A DNA stretch of 64,000 bases from Acidimicrobiaceae bacterium (GTDB lineage: Bacteria > Actinomycetota > Acidimicrobiia > Acidimicrobiales > Aldehydirespiratoraceae), in contig VYCW01000041.1 in the NCBI GenBank assembly GCA_009843735.1, positions 456 to 64,455 of the forward strand, given 5' to 3'. Made by a program: the position numbers and the translations under genes. Below the pieces are notes generated by a model. The model worked only from the letters and a program-made list of their open reading frames with translations. It did no database searches and had not been told where the DNA came from. Shown here piece after piece: positions 16,900-25,680 of this stretch (the stretch's first letter is position 1; each line of letters starts with the position of its first letter).

Positions 16900-18043
16900 G
16901 GTACCGCTCGGCGTTGGTGGACATCAGCTTGGTCATGACATCACGCCCGAGACGGTCCTCCCACTCCAGCGCGATGTCGGGCGAGCGGGGGAACTCAGCC
17001 TGGTTGTGCGGATAGTCCGACGAGAACATCAGCACGCCGTCGCCGAGGATCTCGTTGATGCTCGCGGCCAGGGCGGCGCCCTCGTAGAGCTCGATGCCGC
17101 AGTAGATGTGACCCGCCCGGGCGTACTCCACCGGCGTCATCTTGCGCTCGGGCAGCGCGTTGGCCATGTAGTCGGCCTGGCCCTGCAGCCGGATTAGCCA
17201 GGCGGGAAGCCAGCCTGCGCTGCACTCGGAGAAGCCGATTCGCAGCCGCGGGAAGCGGTCGAACATGCCGCTGAGGGTCATGTAGCCGAGCAGCCGGGCC
17301 GCGCCCCAGGGATGGGCTGCCGCCCGAGCCACCACCACGTTGCCCCAGATGTCGCGGTATCCGGGGAAGTAGGGGGGCTCGTAGAAGAACGAGTGGTGCA
17401 GCAGGGGCAGGTCGTGCTCGTCGAGCGCGGCCCAGATCGGGTCGAGCTCCGGGTCGTCGACCGGCACCTCCTCGGGGAGGATGGCGCTGGCGGCACCGAC
17501 CCACGGCTCAGGGCCGAGCCTGGCCACAATCTCGGCTGAGGCCTGCGGGTCACGGGCCGGCAGCAGGATGGTGGCCTTGAGCCGGTCGGTGTCGACCGAG
17601 CAGTACTCGGCCACGTAGCGGTGATAGGCGCCGTAGAGCTCGGTGGCCAGCTCCGCGTCGAGGGCGGTAGCCGCGTTGGCGAACGTGCCGGGAATGATGA
17701 CATGGACGTCGACCCCCTCGATGTCCATGTCAGAAAGCCTTCCGGTGCTGTTGAGGTTGCTCACGTCGGGTGCTGGAGGCGTCTTGAAGGTCTTGCTCAC
17801 GCTCTTCTTCAGAGGGCTCTCGCCGCCCTTGGTGGCCTTCTCGCCCCCATGGGGGGTACCCAGCGCCCGGTCGTACTTCATTGGGCTGATGCTCAAGTAG
17901 TGACCGCCCAGCGTGACGGGCTGCTTGTACTGGTCGAGTTCGCCCCAGCGCTCCCTCAGCCGCGGCGAGGCGTAGATCTCAAGCGTCTCCAGGTTGGGAC
18001 CGACGTGGGTGTCGGTGTCGATGATCCGGTAGCCGTTCTTCAC
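16889..18043 (-). CDS. Amidohydrolase_2 family metal-dependent hydrolase/decarboxylase
   Basis: 384 residues, TIM-barrel amidohydrolase of the ACMSD/gamma-resorcylate decarboxylase group. The N-terminus has IDTDTHV, where the usual DxHxH pair is altered to DTDTH. FSSDYPHNQAEFPRS near the C-terminus carries the conserved DxPH. The same family recurs at 19438. Reaction likely hydrolysis or decarboxylation of an aromatic or cyclic acid; not determinable here. GTG 18043 has a clear ribosome binding site (GAGAGGAAG). The three final codons lie inside a tandem repeat. Confidence 0.85.
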   Translation of the reverse strand: MKNGYRIIDTDTHVGPNLETLEIYASPRLRERWGELDQYKQPVTLGGHYLSISPMKYDRALGTPHGGEKATKGGESPLKKSVSKTFKTPPAPDVSNLNSTGRLSDMDIEGVDVHVIIPGTFANAATALDAELATELYGAYHRYVAEYCSVDTDRLKATILLPARDPQASAEIVARLGPEPWVGAASAILPEEVPVDDPELDPIWAALDEHDLPLLHHSFFYEPPYFPGYRDIWGNVVVARAAAHPWGAARLLGYMTLSGMFDRFPRLRIGFSECSAGWLPAWLIRLQGQADYMANALPERKMTPVEYARAGHIYCGIELYEGAALAASINEILGDGVLMFSSDYPHNQAEFPRSPDIALEWEDRLGRDVMTKLMSTNAERYLRL

Positions 18044-18084
18044 CGGGCTTCCTCTCCGTTTCGGGAGCCAGCGACTCGATATAG

Positions 18085-18092
18085 AGTATACT
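18085..18092. promoter_or_regulatory. Palindromic AGTATACT between divergent genes; -10 candidate on both strands
   Basis: AGTATACT is self-complementary, so TATACT can be read as a consensus -10 hexamer on both strands, toward the amidohydrolase (start 18043) and toward the HbpS-like gene (start 18165). It lies in the only AT-rich patch of the 121-base intergenic region. A repressor site overlapping both promoters is also possible. Confidence 0.4.
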
Positions 18093-18164
18093 AATTGCGT
18101 TGACGGGGGGTCGGGCCGGGACTAGCGTCCGGCCCGTTCCGTTCGCCCAATCCGGAGGGCCCTG

Positions 18165-18617
18165 ATGGAGAACGTTGTTCGGGTCCAGCACCATGTGACC
18201 TACGAGGCGGCGGCCGAGTCCCTCGCCGCCGGCATAGCCAAGGCCCGCGAGCTGGGCGTGCGGGCCGGCATAGTCGTGGTCGACTCCTTCGGCGAGATCG
18301 TCGCCGCGGCCAAGCTCGACGGGGCCAATCCCAAGGCTTGGCGGGGCGGCCTGGGCAAGGCCCTGTTCGCCTCGGGCCTCGGCGTTCCCACCGAGGACTT
18401 CATCGAGAAGCGCCTCAAGTCCGACGACGTGCTGTACCGGGCCCTGTCGTCCAATCCCGACACCTTCATCGTGCCCGGGGGGTTTCCCCTGCGGTACGAC
18501 GGCAAGCCGGTCGGCGGGGTGGGCGTCAGCGGCGGGCACTACACCGACGACTCGAAGGTGGCCAAGGCTGTCGCCGACCGCTACGCGGAACTGGTGGCCG
18601 AAGCCGGGGGAGGGTGA
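18165..18617 (+). CDS. GlcG/HbpS family (DUF336) protein
   Basis: 150 residues, the family's usual size. The pattern ESLAAGIAKARELGVRAGIVVVDSFGEIVAAAKLDGA and the closing GGVGVSGGHYTDDSKVAKAVADRY match GlcG/HbpS proteins, which bind small ligands (heme in HbpS; glycolate-linked in GlcG) and often accompany catabolic genes. ATG 18165 lies after GGAGGG. It overlaps the RidA gene by four bases (GTGA), so the two work together. Confidence 0.85.
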   Translation: MENVVRVQHHVTYEAAAESLAAGIAKARELGVRAGIVVVDSFGEIVAAAKLDGANPKAWRGGLGKALFASGLGVPTEDFIEKRLKSDDVLYRALSSNPDTFIVPGGFPLRYDGKPVGGVGVSGGHYTDDSKVAKAVADRYAELVAEAGGG

Positions 18618-19108
18618 CCGTGGCCGAGGACTCCTTGCCCGACTGGGACGAGCGGGCCGCCGCCGCCGGCATCGTCATCCCGGAGCCTCTGCCGTCCCAG
18701 CCGCTGTTCCCGGGGGCGGTTGTCGACGGATCGACCGCCTACACCTCGGGGATCGTGGCCGTGGAAGGCCCTCCATGGAAGATGGTCTACGCCGGCTCGG
18801 TCGGCGACGACATCAGCGTCGAGGACGCCCAGAAGTCAGCGGCCCTGGCCATGGTCTGCACCCTCGCCAACCTCAAGGGTGCGCTGGGCGGCAGCCTCAA
18901 CCGGCTCGACCGGTTCGTGAAGCTGATGGGCTTCGTGCGCTGCCGCGCCGACTTCATGCAGGCACCGAACGTCATCAACGGCGCCTCAGAAGTGCTGCTC
19001 AACATCTTCGGCCAGGACCGCTTGCCGGCCCGCTCAGCCATCGGAGTCGCCGCCCTGCCAGGCGGGGCCAGCGTCGAGATCGACGCGGTGGTGCGCCTGC
19101 GTTCGTAA
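18614..19108 (+). CDS. RidA/YjgF family protein
   Basis: 164 residues with the RidA fold: LFPGAVVDGSTAYTSGIVAVEG at the start, LANLKGALGGSLNRLDRFVKLMGFV in the middle, and the closing PARSAIGVAALPGGASVEIDAVVRL, where Arg of the P-A-R-S segment is the residue that binds the substrate carboxylate in imine deaminases. Such proteins hydrolyse reactive enamine/imine intermediates or act in specific catabolic steps. The GTG start overlaps the stop of the HbpS-like gene; upstream open frame is a shadow of that gene. Confidence 0.88.
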   Translation: MTVAEDSLPDWDERAAAAGIVIPEPLPSQPLFPGAVVDGSTAYTSGIVAVEGPPWKMVYAGSVGDDISVEDAQKSAALAMVCTLANLKGALGGSLNRLDRFVKLMGFVRCRADFMQAPNVINGASEVLLNIFGQDRLPARSAIGVAALPGGASVEIDAVVRLRS

Positions 19109-19117
19109 GGTGCCCGG

Positions 19118-19312
19118 CTAGTCGTCTACGACGATGGCTCGCTCGGGGCAGCCGATCTCAGCTCGTCGCACCGCATCCTGGTGGTGTTCGGGGACCTCTT
19201 CGGACTCGACGTAGGAGTGGCCGTCCTCCTCGCGGAGCTTGAAGACCTCAGGAGCGGCCATGGCACACAAGGTGTGGCCCTGGCAGACATCGTCCAACAC
19301 CCTGACCCTCAT
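19118..19312 (-). CDS. Small ferredoxin of the actinobacterial P450-partner type
   Basis: 64 residues, typical size. Cluster ligands appear as CQGHTLC followed at the C-terminus by GCPERAI, giving three cysteines and a His at the place of the second ligand, characteristic of [3Fe-4S]-type ferredoxins (or His-variant [4Fe-4S]) that feed electrons to cytochromes P450 or Rieske oxygenases. No P450 is adjacent; candidates in the window are the P450 at 38925 and the Rieske oxygenase at 62641. ATG 19312 diverges from the amidohydrolase at 19438 and the gene converges with RidA. Confidence 0.88.
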   Translation of the reverse strand: MRVRVLDDVCQGHTLCAMAAPEVFKLREEDGHSYVESEEVPEHHQDAVRRAEIGCPERAIVVDD

Positions 19313-19370
19313 AGCGGCTCCTCGTCACGCCCGGCCGGCAGGCCGCAAGCGAGACCGACCGGTAATTCAG

Positions 19371-19376
19371 TATGCT
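19371..19376 (+). promoter_or_regulatory. Possible -10 element before the second amidohydrolase
   Basis: TATGCT within TTCAGTATGCTATATG lies 62 bases before ATG 19438 in the 125-base gap divergent from the ferredoxin gene. It resembles the AGTACACT and AGTATACT patches upstream of genes at 2554 and 18165. No -35 is obvious. Confidence 0.35.
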
Positions 19377-19437
19377 ATATGAGCGTCACCCGATGTCGTT
19401 CGCGCCAGCGCCACGACCCGACACGACAGGGACACCA

Positions 19438-20619
19438 ATGACGGCGACAACGACGGCGCCCGCACCGACCCGACTGGACTACGACCTGTTCAGCGTCGAT
19501 GACCACATCATCGAGCCCCCCGGAGTCTGGGTCGACCGGCTCCCCGCGAAGCATCAGGACGCCTGCCCCCGGGTGGTGACCCGCGACGACGGCACCGAAG
19601 CCTGGCAGTACGAGGGCGAGCAGCTGGCCACCATGGGGCTGAACGCGGTGGCGGGAAAGCCCCACAAGGACTTCGCCATGGACCCCGCCAGCTACTCCGA
19701 CATGATCGAAGGCTGCTACAACCCGCGGGTCCGGGCTGCGGACCTGCTGCGCGACGGGGTCCGGGGCAGCGTGTGCTTCCCGACGTTCCCCCGCTTCGCG
19801 GGCCAGCGCTTCCTCACAGCCAAGGACAAGGAACTGGCCGACCTGTGCGTCCGCGCCTACAACGACTGGATGCTCGAGGAATGGTGCGACGCGGTTCCCG
19901 GCATGTACGTGCCGATGATGATCGGGCAATTGTGGGACCCGCAGCTGATGGCTGCGGAGGTGCGGCGATGCGCGGCGTTGGGCGTACGGGCCGTCACCTT
20001 CCCCGAGAGCATGGCCCCCTTCGGGGAACCGTCGTTCCATACCACCCACTGGGACCCGGTGTGGGACGCGGTCACCGAGGCCGACATGGTGATCTGCATA
20101 CACATCGGCACCAGCGGCCGCACCCACATGCCGTCCGAGGACGCCTCATTCTCGGTGGCGGTGGCGCTCGGCCCGGTCAACGCCCAGATCACCTTCATGG
20201 ATCTGCTGCTGTGCGGGATACCCCAGCGCTTCCCCACCATCAAGATCGCCCTGTCTGAGGGTGGGATCGGCTGGGTCCCGTTCGCCCTCGAACGCGTCGA
20301 CCGCACCTGGGAGCGCCACCGCTACTGGGCGAAGCTGGACGACACCCCGCCCTCGGAGCTGTTCCGCCGCAATTTCTGGGTGTGCTTCATCGACGAGGCC
20401 GCCGGCATCGAGGCCCGCCACCACATCGGCGTGGACAAGATCATGTGGGAGTGCGACTACCCGCACGCCGACACGCCCTGGCCCCACAGCCAGCAGGACG
20501 TGCACCGGTCCCTGTCGGGCGTCCCGGCTGACGAGGTGGCCGCCATGACCCACGGCAACGCCGAGAAGCTGTTCCGCTGGTCTCAGCGCCCCGATGTCGC
20601 TTCGGTTCTGAGCAACTAG
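19438..20619 (+). CDS. Amidohydrolase_2 family metal-dependent hydrolase
   Basis: 393 residues. DLFSVDDHIIEPPGVW is the N-terminal metal-site strand (DDHIIEP variant of DxHxH), and VDKIMWECDYPHADTPWPHS is the C-terminal D-Y-P-H metal-ligand segment. Members act on cyclic or aromatic carboxylates. ATG 19438 is preferred: AGGGA lies seven bases upstream and conservation begins soon after; an in-frame ATG at 19372 would overlap the likely promoter. The gene runs into the GntR regulator with overlapping TAG/GTG, suggesting shared expression. Confidence 0.88.
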   Translation: MTATTTAPAPTRLDYDLFSVDDHIIEPPGVWVDRLPAKHQDACPRVVTRDDGTEAWQYEGEQLATMGLNAVAGKPHKDFAMDPASYSDMIEGCYNPRVRAADLLRDGVRGSVCFPTFPRFAGQRFLTAKDKELADLCVRAYNDWMLEEWCDAVPGMYVPMMIGQLWDPQLMAAEVRRCAALGVRAVTFPESMAPFGEPSFHTTHWDPVWDAVTEADMVICIHIGTSGRTHMPSEDASFSVAVALGPVNAQITFMDLLLCGIPQRFPTIKIALSEGGIGWVPFALERVDRTWERHRYWAKLDDTPPSELFRRNFWVCFIDEAAGIEARHHIGVDKIMWECDYPHADTPWPHSQQDVHRSLSGVPADEVAAMTHGNAEKLFRWSQRPDVASVLSN

Positions 20620-21335
20620 TGCCCAACCACCGGCTCCCGACTACACCGGGACGCAAGCTCGGAGAGGTCCTCGCCGAGACCATCGAGAATGAGATCATCG
20701 CGGCCGGCTGGAAGGTCGGCGACGTCGTCGGATCGGAGTCCGAGCTGTGCGAGCGCTACGGCGTGAGCCGGGCCGTCTTCCGGGAGGCCATACGGATCGT
20801 GGGCCATCACGGCGTGGCCGAGATGCGCCGCGGGCCGGGCGGCGGCCTGGTGGTGCTGGCGCCGAGCGTGGACGCCGCGGTCCGCACCGTGTCGCTGAAC
20901 CTCGAGTTCCTCGACATCAACGCGGCCCAGATCAACGACGCTCGCCTCGCCCTCGAGTTGAGCTGCGTCCAGAGCGCCATCGAGAACCTCGACGCCGACG
21001 GCGAGCGCCGGATCAAGGAGTTCCTCGACACCGAGATCGAGCGGATCGTCATGGGGCGGGAGGCCGGGCGGGCCAGCGACGACTACGCCAGCAACGACTT
21101 CCACCTGCTGCTAGCCGAGCTGACCGGCAACCCGGCCATGGAGCTGTTCGTGCAGATACTGAGCCGGGTGACGAGCCGTCACTCCACCAGGGCGGTCTCC
21201 CTGGAGGACACCGCCAAGGAGGTCCACGGGGCGCACGCTCGCATCGCCGAGGCGATCCTGGACCGGGACATCCCGACCGCGCAGCGGCGCCTGCACCGGC
21301 ACCTCGACCTGGTCGTGGAGTACCTGAACCCCTGA
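20619..21335 (+). CDS. GntR-family transcriptional regulator, FadR/FCD subfamily
   Basis: 238 residues. The winged helix covers about residues 8-75 (SESELCERYGVSRAVFREAIRIVGHHGVAEMRRGPGGG), and the alpha-helical FCD effector domain about 85-225, with metal/ligand residues in SNDFHLLLAELTGNP and later His residues (EVHGAHARI, RLHRHLDLV). FCD regulators sense carboxylic acids or acyl-CoA and usually repress neighbouring catabolic genes. Its GTG overlaps the stop of the amidohydrolase, making that gene and the divergent patches at 18085 and 19371 candidate targets (inference). Confidence 0.9.
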   Translation: MPNHRLPTTPGRKLGEVLAETIENEIIAAGWKVGDVVGSESELCERYGVSRAVFREAIRIVGHHGVAEMRRGPGGGLVVLAPSVDAAVRTVSLNLEFLDINAAQINDARLALELSCVQSAIENLDADGERRIKEFLDTEIERIVMGREAGRASDDYASNDFHLLLAELTGNPAMELFVQILSRVTSRHSTRAVSLEDTAKEVHGAHARIAEAILDRDIPTAQRRLHRHLDLVVEYLNP

Positions 21336-21342
21336 ACTACTG

Positions 21343-21366
21343 CGTCCGGGAGCTCGTTCACGGACG
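21343..21366. terminator. Possible hairpin between convergent genes
   Basis: CGTCCG (21343-21348) can pair with CGGACG (21361-21366) around a 12-base loop, in the 40-base gap between the GntR gene and the convergent substrate-binding lipoprotein gene. No U-tract follows on either strand, so it is at best a weak, bidirectional terminator. Confidence 0.25.
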
Positions 21367-21375
21367 GCCCCCGGA

Positions 21376-22869
21376 TTAGCCGCTGAAGTCGACCATGTCG
21401 GTGCGTGCCGTCCAGCACAGGCAGTCGGCGCTCCACTCGACGGTGCGGAACTGCTGCACGCCCGCGTGGTTACCGGGCCCGAAGGTTAGGTCGCCCCAAG
21501 CGGCCAGCGGGAACCCCTGGAGGCTCTCGAGCGACGCCACCAGCGATTCGCGGGTGAGGTCGTCGCCGGCCCCTTGCAGGCCTGCCAGCAGCACCGACAT
21601 CAGGTCGCAGGTGTAGAGGATCTGGGCCCACTCGGCGGTCTCGGGTGACGACCGGGCTATGTCGATGCCCGAGAAACGCTCGTAGTTCGACACGCACGCC
21701 TCGGCCTCGGCGTTGACGGGCAGGCCCGCGGCGATCTCGCCCACCCGGCTGACGGTCATGGCCAGCGTCCCGTCGTACTGCTCCTGGGGCAGTGACCCGG
21801 AAGCGACATCGCCGATGTGGCTGGCCCACTCCATGCTGCGGTACGCCGGCCGGTAGTTCTGGGACTCCGCGAAATGCATGAAGTTCGACACGCTGCTGGT
21901 GCCCACGAGGAGCACAGCCGTGTCGACGCCCGCGGCCAGGAAACGCTCCACCGAGATCTGGTCCTGGGGGCTGCCGATCCCCTCGCCGTCGGAGGCGACC
22001 TCGACCGCGATCGAGTGACCGGCCGCGGCCATGGCCTCCTTGAAGGCGTCGACGGCCTCCTCGGAGCGGGTGTCCCAGAAGATGCCCACGGTGGCGCCGT
22101 CGAAGAGTCCCTCGCCGTCGGCCCACTGGACATAGGCCCGCAGGACGTCGGCCTCGCTCGGCCGGATGGTGAACAGGCGCGGCGCCCGGTCGTAGACGCT
22201 GGGCGAGGCGCCCATCAGGTCGATGGTCGGGATGTCGAACCGGCTTGCCAGGCACTCCGCCCCGACCGTGAAGTCCCGCCCCGAGACGACCGCGAACACG
22301 TCGTCGTCCTGGGCGAAGCCGGTGCAAACGCCGAGCTTGTCGCTTGTGTTGATGATGGCGTACTTGCGGAACACCAGCTCGATGTCGGTGCCGTTGACCG
22401 GCAGCAGGCCGTCCCGCCGCCATCCGTCGAGGACCGCGGCGGCCTGCTGCTCCGGGTCGCCGATGCTGAACTTCTTGTTGAGGGTGGCGAACGCTGACAC
22501 GTCGGGATAGGCCAGACCGACCGTGATGGTCCGCTCGACAACGGCCGGAGCCGGCTCGGGCTCGTCCTCGGCCACCGCCGTCTCGCCTTCAGCCTCCTCA
22601 GGCTCCGCCGCGGGCGCTTCATCCTCGTCGGAGCGGGTCGCCTCCTCCGTCGCGGCCTGAGCCTCGGACTGTTCGTCATCGACCGGAGCCGCTTCGTCCT
22701 GACTGCCAGGCGCCGAAGTGACGGCCGCAGCCGTTTCCGTGGCCGGCACCGCCCCCGAGCTGTCCCCGTCGCCATCACCGCAGGCCGCGGCCAGCATCGC
22801 AGCGGCGACGAGGCAGGCGGCCAGGCTCACCGGCTTCCCTGTTCCCCACCTGATCGAACTCCTGGCCAT
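21376..22869 (-). CDS. Branched-chain-amino-acid-type ABC substrate-binding lipoprotein
   Basis: 497 residues. A lipoprotein signal peptide ends at LAAAC (Cys30). About residues 35-105 are a low-complexity Ala/Glu/Asp/Pro linker, expected to span the cell wall. The rest is a type-I periplasmic-binding fold of the LivJ/urea-amide group (TITVGLAYPDVSAFATLN; later GATVGIFWDTRSEEAVDAFKEAM). It would capture a small ligand outside the membrane. No permease or ATPase is near, so it either serves a distant transporter or acts as a sensor. Two-domain length is complete. Confidence 0.88.
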   Translation of the reverse strand: MARSSIRWGTGKPVSLAACLVAAAMLAAACGDGDGDSSGAVPATETAAAVTSAPGSQDEAAPVDDEQSEAQAATEEATRSDEDEAPAAEPEEAEGETAVAEDEPEPAPAVVERTITVGLAYPDVSAFATLNKKFSIGDPEQQAAAVLDGWRRDGLLPVNGTDIELVFRKYAIINTSDKLGVCTGFAQDDDVFAVVSGRDFTVGAECLASRFDIPTIDLMGASPSVYDRAPRLFTIRPSEADVLRAYVQWADGEGLFDGATVGIFWDTRSEEAVDAFKEAMAAAGHSIAVEVASDGEGIGSPQDQISVERFLAAGVDTAVLLVGTSSVSNFMHFAESQNYRPAYRSMEWASHIGDVASGSLPQEQYDGTLAMTVSRVGEIAAGLPVNAEAEACVSNYERFSGIDIARSSPETAEWAQILYTCDLMSVLLAGLQGAGDDLTRESLVASLESLQGFPLAAWGDLTFGPGNHAGVQQFRTVEWSADCLCWTARTDMVDFSG

Positions 22870-22896
22870 AAGCCCCTGAACCCTAGTTTGTGAGGC

Positions 22897-24045
22897 CTAG
22901 CTCTCTGACTCCGGTGGTCCGACCGTAGGCCGGTGGTAGACGTGGGAGCGGCGGCGGCTGCGGGTGAACACGATCTGCCAGAGCTGCAGGGCCCGGGCCC
23001 GGAACGACCCGGCCGAGCTGAGCAGGTAGTAGTCCCACGTTCGGCGGAAGCGCCCGTCGTAGGCGGGCAGATCGTCCCAGGCCGCGGTCACGTTGCGGTG
23101 CCAGGCCATGAGCGTGCGGTCGTAGTAGGGGCCGAAATTGTGCACGTCCTCGATCACCCAGTTCTTCTCGGTGACCGACGAGATCTGGGCCAGCGACGGA
23201 ACGACCCCTCCGGGAAATATGTACTTGTCGAACCATGGGTCGGTGTGGTTCTTCGACACCAGCGAGCCGATGGTGTGGTGCAGCATCATCCCGTCCTCGG
23301 CCAGGAGGTCGTCGCACCGCCGGAAGAACGTCCTCAGGTTGCGGGGACCGACGTGCTCCATCATCCCGATCGACACGATGCGGTCGAAGCGACCCGCCAC
23401 GTCGCGGTAGTCGCACTTGCGGATGTCGACGGGCAGGCCGGCGCAGATCTGGCGGGCCAGCCGGGCCTGCTCATGCGCCGGCGTCACACCGGTGACCAGC
23501 GCGCCGTGCTCGGCCGCCGCGTGCCGGGCGAAGCCGCCCCAGCCGCAGCCGATGTCGAGCAGCCTCATGCCAGGCTCAAGGTGCAGCTTGCGGCAGATCA
23601 GCTCCAGCTTGTGCTCCTGGGCCTCGTCGAGGTCGGCGGCACGGTGCCAGTAGCCGCACGAGTAGATCATGCGCTTGTCGAGCATTCGCTCGTACAGGTC
23701 GTTGCCGATGTCGTAGTGGGCCCGTGCGTTGCGGCGGGCCCGCCGCACCGTCTGGCGGTTGCGGGCCTGGGCCTTGAGGATGCGCAGCGCGAGTGCGGGC
23801 CTGGGCCGGATCAGCGACTGCAGATCGAGGGTCTGCACCTCCGCGATGAACTCGTCCAGTTGGTTGGCGTCCCACCAGCCCTCCTGGTACGACTCGCCCA
23901 GCCCGAGCTCGCGGTCGGCCAGCACCCGGGCCCAGAAGCGGTCGTCGTGCACGGCGATGTCGCGGGGCCGGTCACCGCCGACCTCGATCCCGGCCGTGCG
24001 CAGTATCTCGAATCCCAGGTCTCTGGCTTCGTCGATGTCGGCCAC
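22897..24045 (-). CDS. Cyclopropane-fatty-acyl-phospholipid synthase-like SAM methyltransferase
   Basis: 382 residues, same length as bacterial CFA synthase. N-terminal lipid-binding part (GESYQEGWWDANQLDEFI), then YDIGNDLYERMLDKRMIYSCGYW, the SAM motif LLDIGCGWGGFARHAA (about 162-176), and the C-terminal HNFGPYYDRTLMAWHRN, all close to CFA synthase. It would methylenate an unsaturated membrane lipid acyl chain using S-adenosylmethionine. GTG 24045 is preceded by AAGGAG. It lies 64 bases after the acyl-CoA ligase stop, possibly in the same transcript. Confidence 0.9.
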   Translation of the reverse strand: MADIDEARDLGFEILRTAGIEVGGDRPRDIAVHDDRFWARVLADRELGLGESYQEGWWDANQLDEFIAEVQTLDLQSLIRPRPALALRILKAQARNRQTVRRARRNARAHYDIGNDLYERMLDKRMIYSCGYWHRAADLDEAQEHKLELICRKLHLEPGMRLLDIGCGWGGFARHAAAEHGALVTGVTPAHEQARLARQICAGLPVDIRKCDYRDVAGRFDRIVSIGMMEHVGPRNLRTFFRRCDDLLAEDGMMLHHTIGSLVSKNHTDPWFDKYIFPGGVVPSLAQISSVTEKNWVIEDVHNFGPYYDRTLMAWHRNVTAAWDDLPAYDGRFRRTWDYYLLSSAGSFRARALQLWQIVFTRSRRRSHVYHRPTVGPPESES

Positions 24046-24108
24046 CGCGTGTCACGTCTCCTTAACCGGATCGTCCAAGAAGGACGGTACTTGGTGCAGG
24101 ACGGTCAC

Positions 24109-25680
24109 CTAGCCGAACCCGGCGAGGTCGAGGACGGTCGGACCTTCGGTGTGGCGGAGTTGGTGCTTGTTGACCTTGTGGGTGGCGGTCTTGGGGAGCT
24201 CTTCGAGGATCTCCAGGTAGCGGGGGCGGCAGAAGTCGGGGAGGGTGACTTCACAGTGGCGTTTCAGGGCGTCCGGGTCGATGATCCGGCCGGGCTCGGC
24301 GATCACCACCAGCTTGACCTCCTCCTCGCCCAGGTCCGAGGGGACTCCGACCGCGGCGCACTCGGCGACCGCCTCGAAGGCGCACACCGCTTGCTCGACC
24401 TCGGTGGAGGAGATCATCTCGCCCCGGCGGCGGATGGCGTCGGCGACCCGGTCGACCCAGCGGATGTAGCCATCGTCCTCGATGGTGGCCAGGTCTCCGG
24501 TGTGGAACCACGAGTTCCTGAACGCGGCCTCCGTGGCCTCAGGCTGGCGGTGGTATCCGGTCATCATCACGCCAGGGACCCGGGGCCGGGCCACCAGCTC
24601 GCCGACGGTGCCAGGGGGCACCTCGTTGTCGTTGGCGTCCACCACAGCCACCTCGTACTGGGGAACCGGACGGCCCGAGGCCCGGTACCGCATCGGGTCG
24701 TCGGGGCTGGTGGTGGCGAAGTGGCCGGTCTCGGTCATGGCGAACCCGGTCACCAACCTCAGCCCGAACCGCTCCTCGAAGTCGGCCCGGCGGTCCATCG
24801 GGATTCCGGCCGCGCCGTGCATCATGCGAACGTTGTGGTCCCGGTCAGCGGGGCCGGGCTCCTGGCGAAGCAGGATCGACGACACCGCCCCGACCACACC
24901 GACCTCGGTGGCGCCCGCGGCCCGCACCTGGTCCCAGAACGTGCTGGCCGAGAAGCGCGACACCAGGGCGGCACGGCCGTCAACCACCAGCGCGGTCCCC
25001 AGCGTCGAGAAGCGGGCGTTGACGTGGTACAGCGGCAGCGCCGAGAACATCACGTCATCGGGGGTGAGACCCCACTGCTCGATCTTGATGCGGGCCTGCT
25101 CGATGGGGAACGCCTGGGGCAGCACCGCGCCCTTGGCCGGCCCGGTGGTGCCCGAGGTGTAGATGATGTTCATCGGATCGCCCGGCGCGGGCGGCCGGAA
25201 TGGCGGCGGCTCGAGATCGGAGCGTCGCAGCTCCTCGTAGTCGAGGACTGACACTCCGGCCGGCGGCTGCCCCCCGCCCCGCAGCACCACCGTCTGCACC
25301 CTGGGTGCCGACGGCAACTGCTCGTCCACCCGGTCCGACAGGGAGCCGTCGACGATCAGCATCCCCGCGCCGGAGTGATCCAGCACATGGGCGAGCTGCT
25401 GCCCCCGCAGGCCTGCGTTCACCGGGCATTCGACCGCACCGAGCCGCAGCAGGGCCAGCATGGTGACTACCGCCTCCGGGTGGTTGGGCGACATGTGGCA
25501 GACCACATCGCCCGCGCCCACCCCGGCTGCGACCAGACCGCCCGCCAGCCTCTCAGCCGCGTCCATCAGCTCGACCCAGGTCCAGAGCCCGCCATCGAAG
25601 TCGAGCACTACCCGGTCGGGATGCTCCTGGGTCCGGGCCACACATAACGACCACAGATCCGTGTGCCAAGAGCGGGTCAC
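24109..25680 (-). CDS. AMP-forming acyl-CoA ligase
   Basis: 523 residues, ANL superfamily. P-loop IIYTSGTTGPAKGA (about 169-182), aromatic/ATP motif MTETGHF, DxxxxxDGYIRWVDR, and the closing PKTATHKVNKHQL, whose Lys is the adenylation lysine. Activates a carboxylic acid to acyl-AMP and then the CoA thioester; closest in style to CaiC/FadD-like ligases. GTG 25680 overlaps the duplicated tail of the DUF35 gene (see repeat 25677-25740), so a stop/start overlap is retained. It probably supplies the CoA ester for the thiolase/DUF35 pair upstream. Confidence 0.92.
   Translation of the reverse strand: MTRSWHTDLWSLCVARTQEHPDRVVLDFDGGLWTWVELMDAAERLAGGLVAAGVGAGDVVCHMSPNHPEAVVTMLALLRLGAVECPVNAGLRGQQLAHVLDHSGAGMLIVDGSLSDRVDEQLPSAPRVQTVVLRGGGQPPAGVSVLDYEELRRSDLEPPPFRPPAPGDPMNIIYTSGTTGPAKGAVLPQAFPIEQARIKIEQWGLTPDDVMFSALPLYHVNARFSTLGTALVVDGRAALVSRFSASTFWDQVRAAGATEVGVVGAVSSILLRQEPGPADRDHNVRMMHGAAGIPMDRRADFEERFGLRLVTGFAMTETGHFATTSPDDPMRYRASGRPVPQYEVAVVDANDNEVPPGTVGELVARPRVPGVMMTGYHRQPEATEAAFRNSWFHTGDLATIEDDGYIRWVDRVADAIRRRGEMISSTEVEQAVCAFEAVAECAAVGVPSDLGEEEVKLVVIAEPGRIIDPDALKRHCEVTLPDFCRPRYLEILEELPKTATHKVNKHQLRHTEGPTVLDLAGFG

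Noticed and set aside
18085-19376. A single operator shared by the AGTATACT-like patches at 2513, 18085, 19371 and 34769
   Set aside because: The common part is just the TANNNT -10 pattern; without more conserved flanks a shared repressor site cannot be claimed.
22933-25251. 772-residue plus-strand open frame opposite the methyltransferase and ligase
   Set aside because: Covers two convincing minus-strand genes and an intergenic gap; composition is of an antisense shadow.
24109-25680. Treating the ligase as the adenylation domain of a peptide synthetase
   Set aside because: There is no carrier or condensation domain nearby, and the length and motifs fit a stand-alone acyl-CoA ligase.
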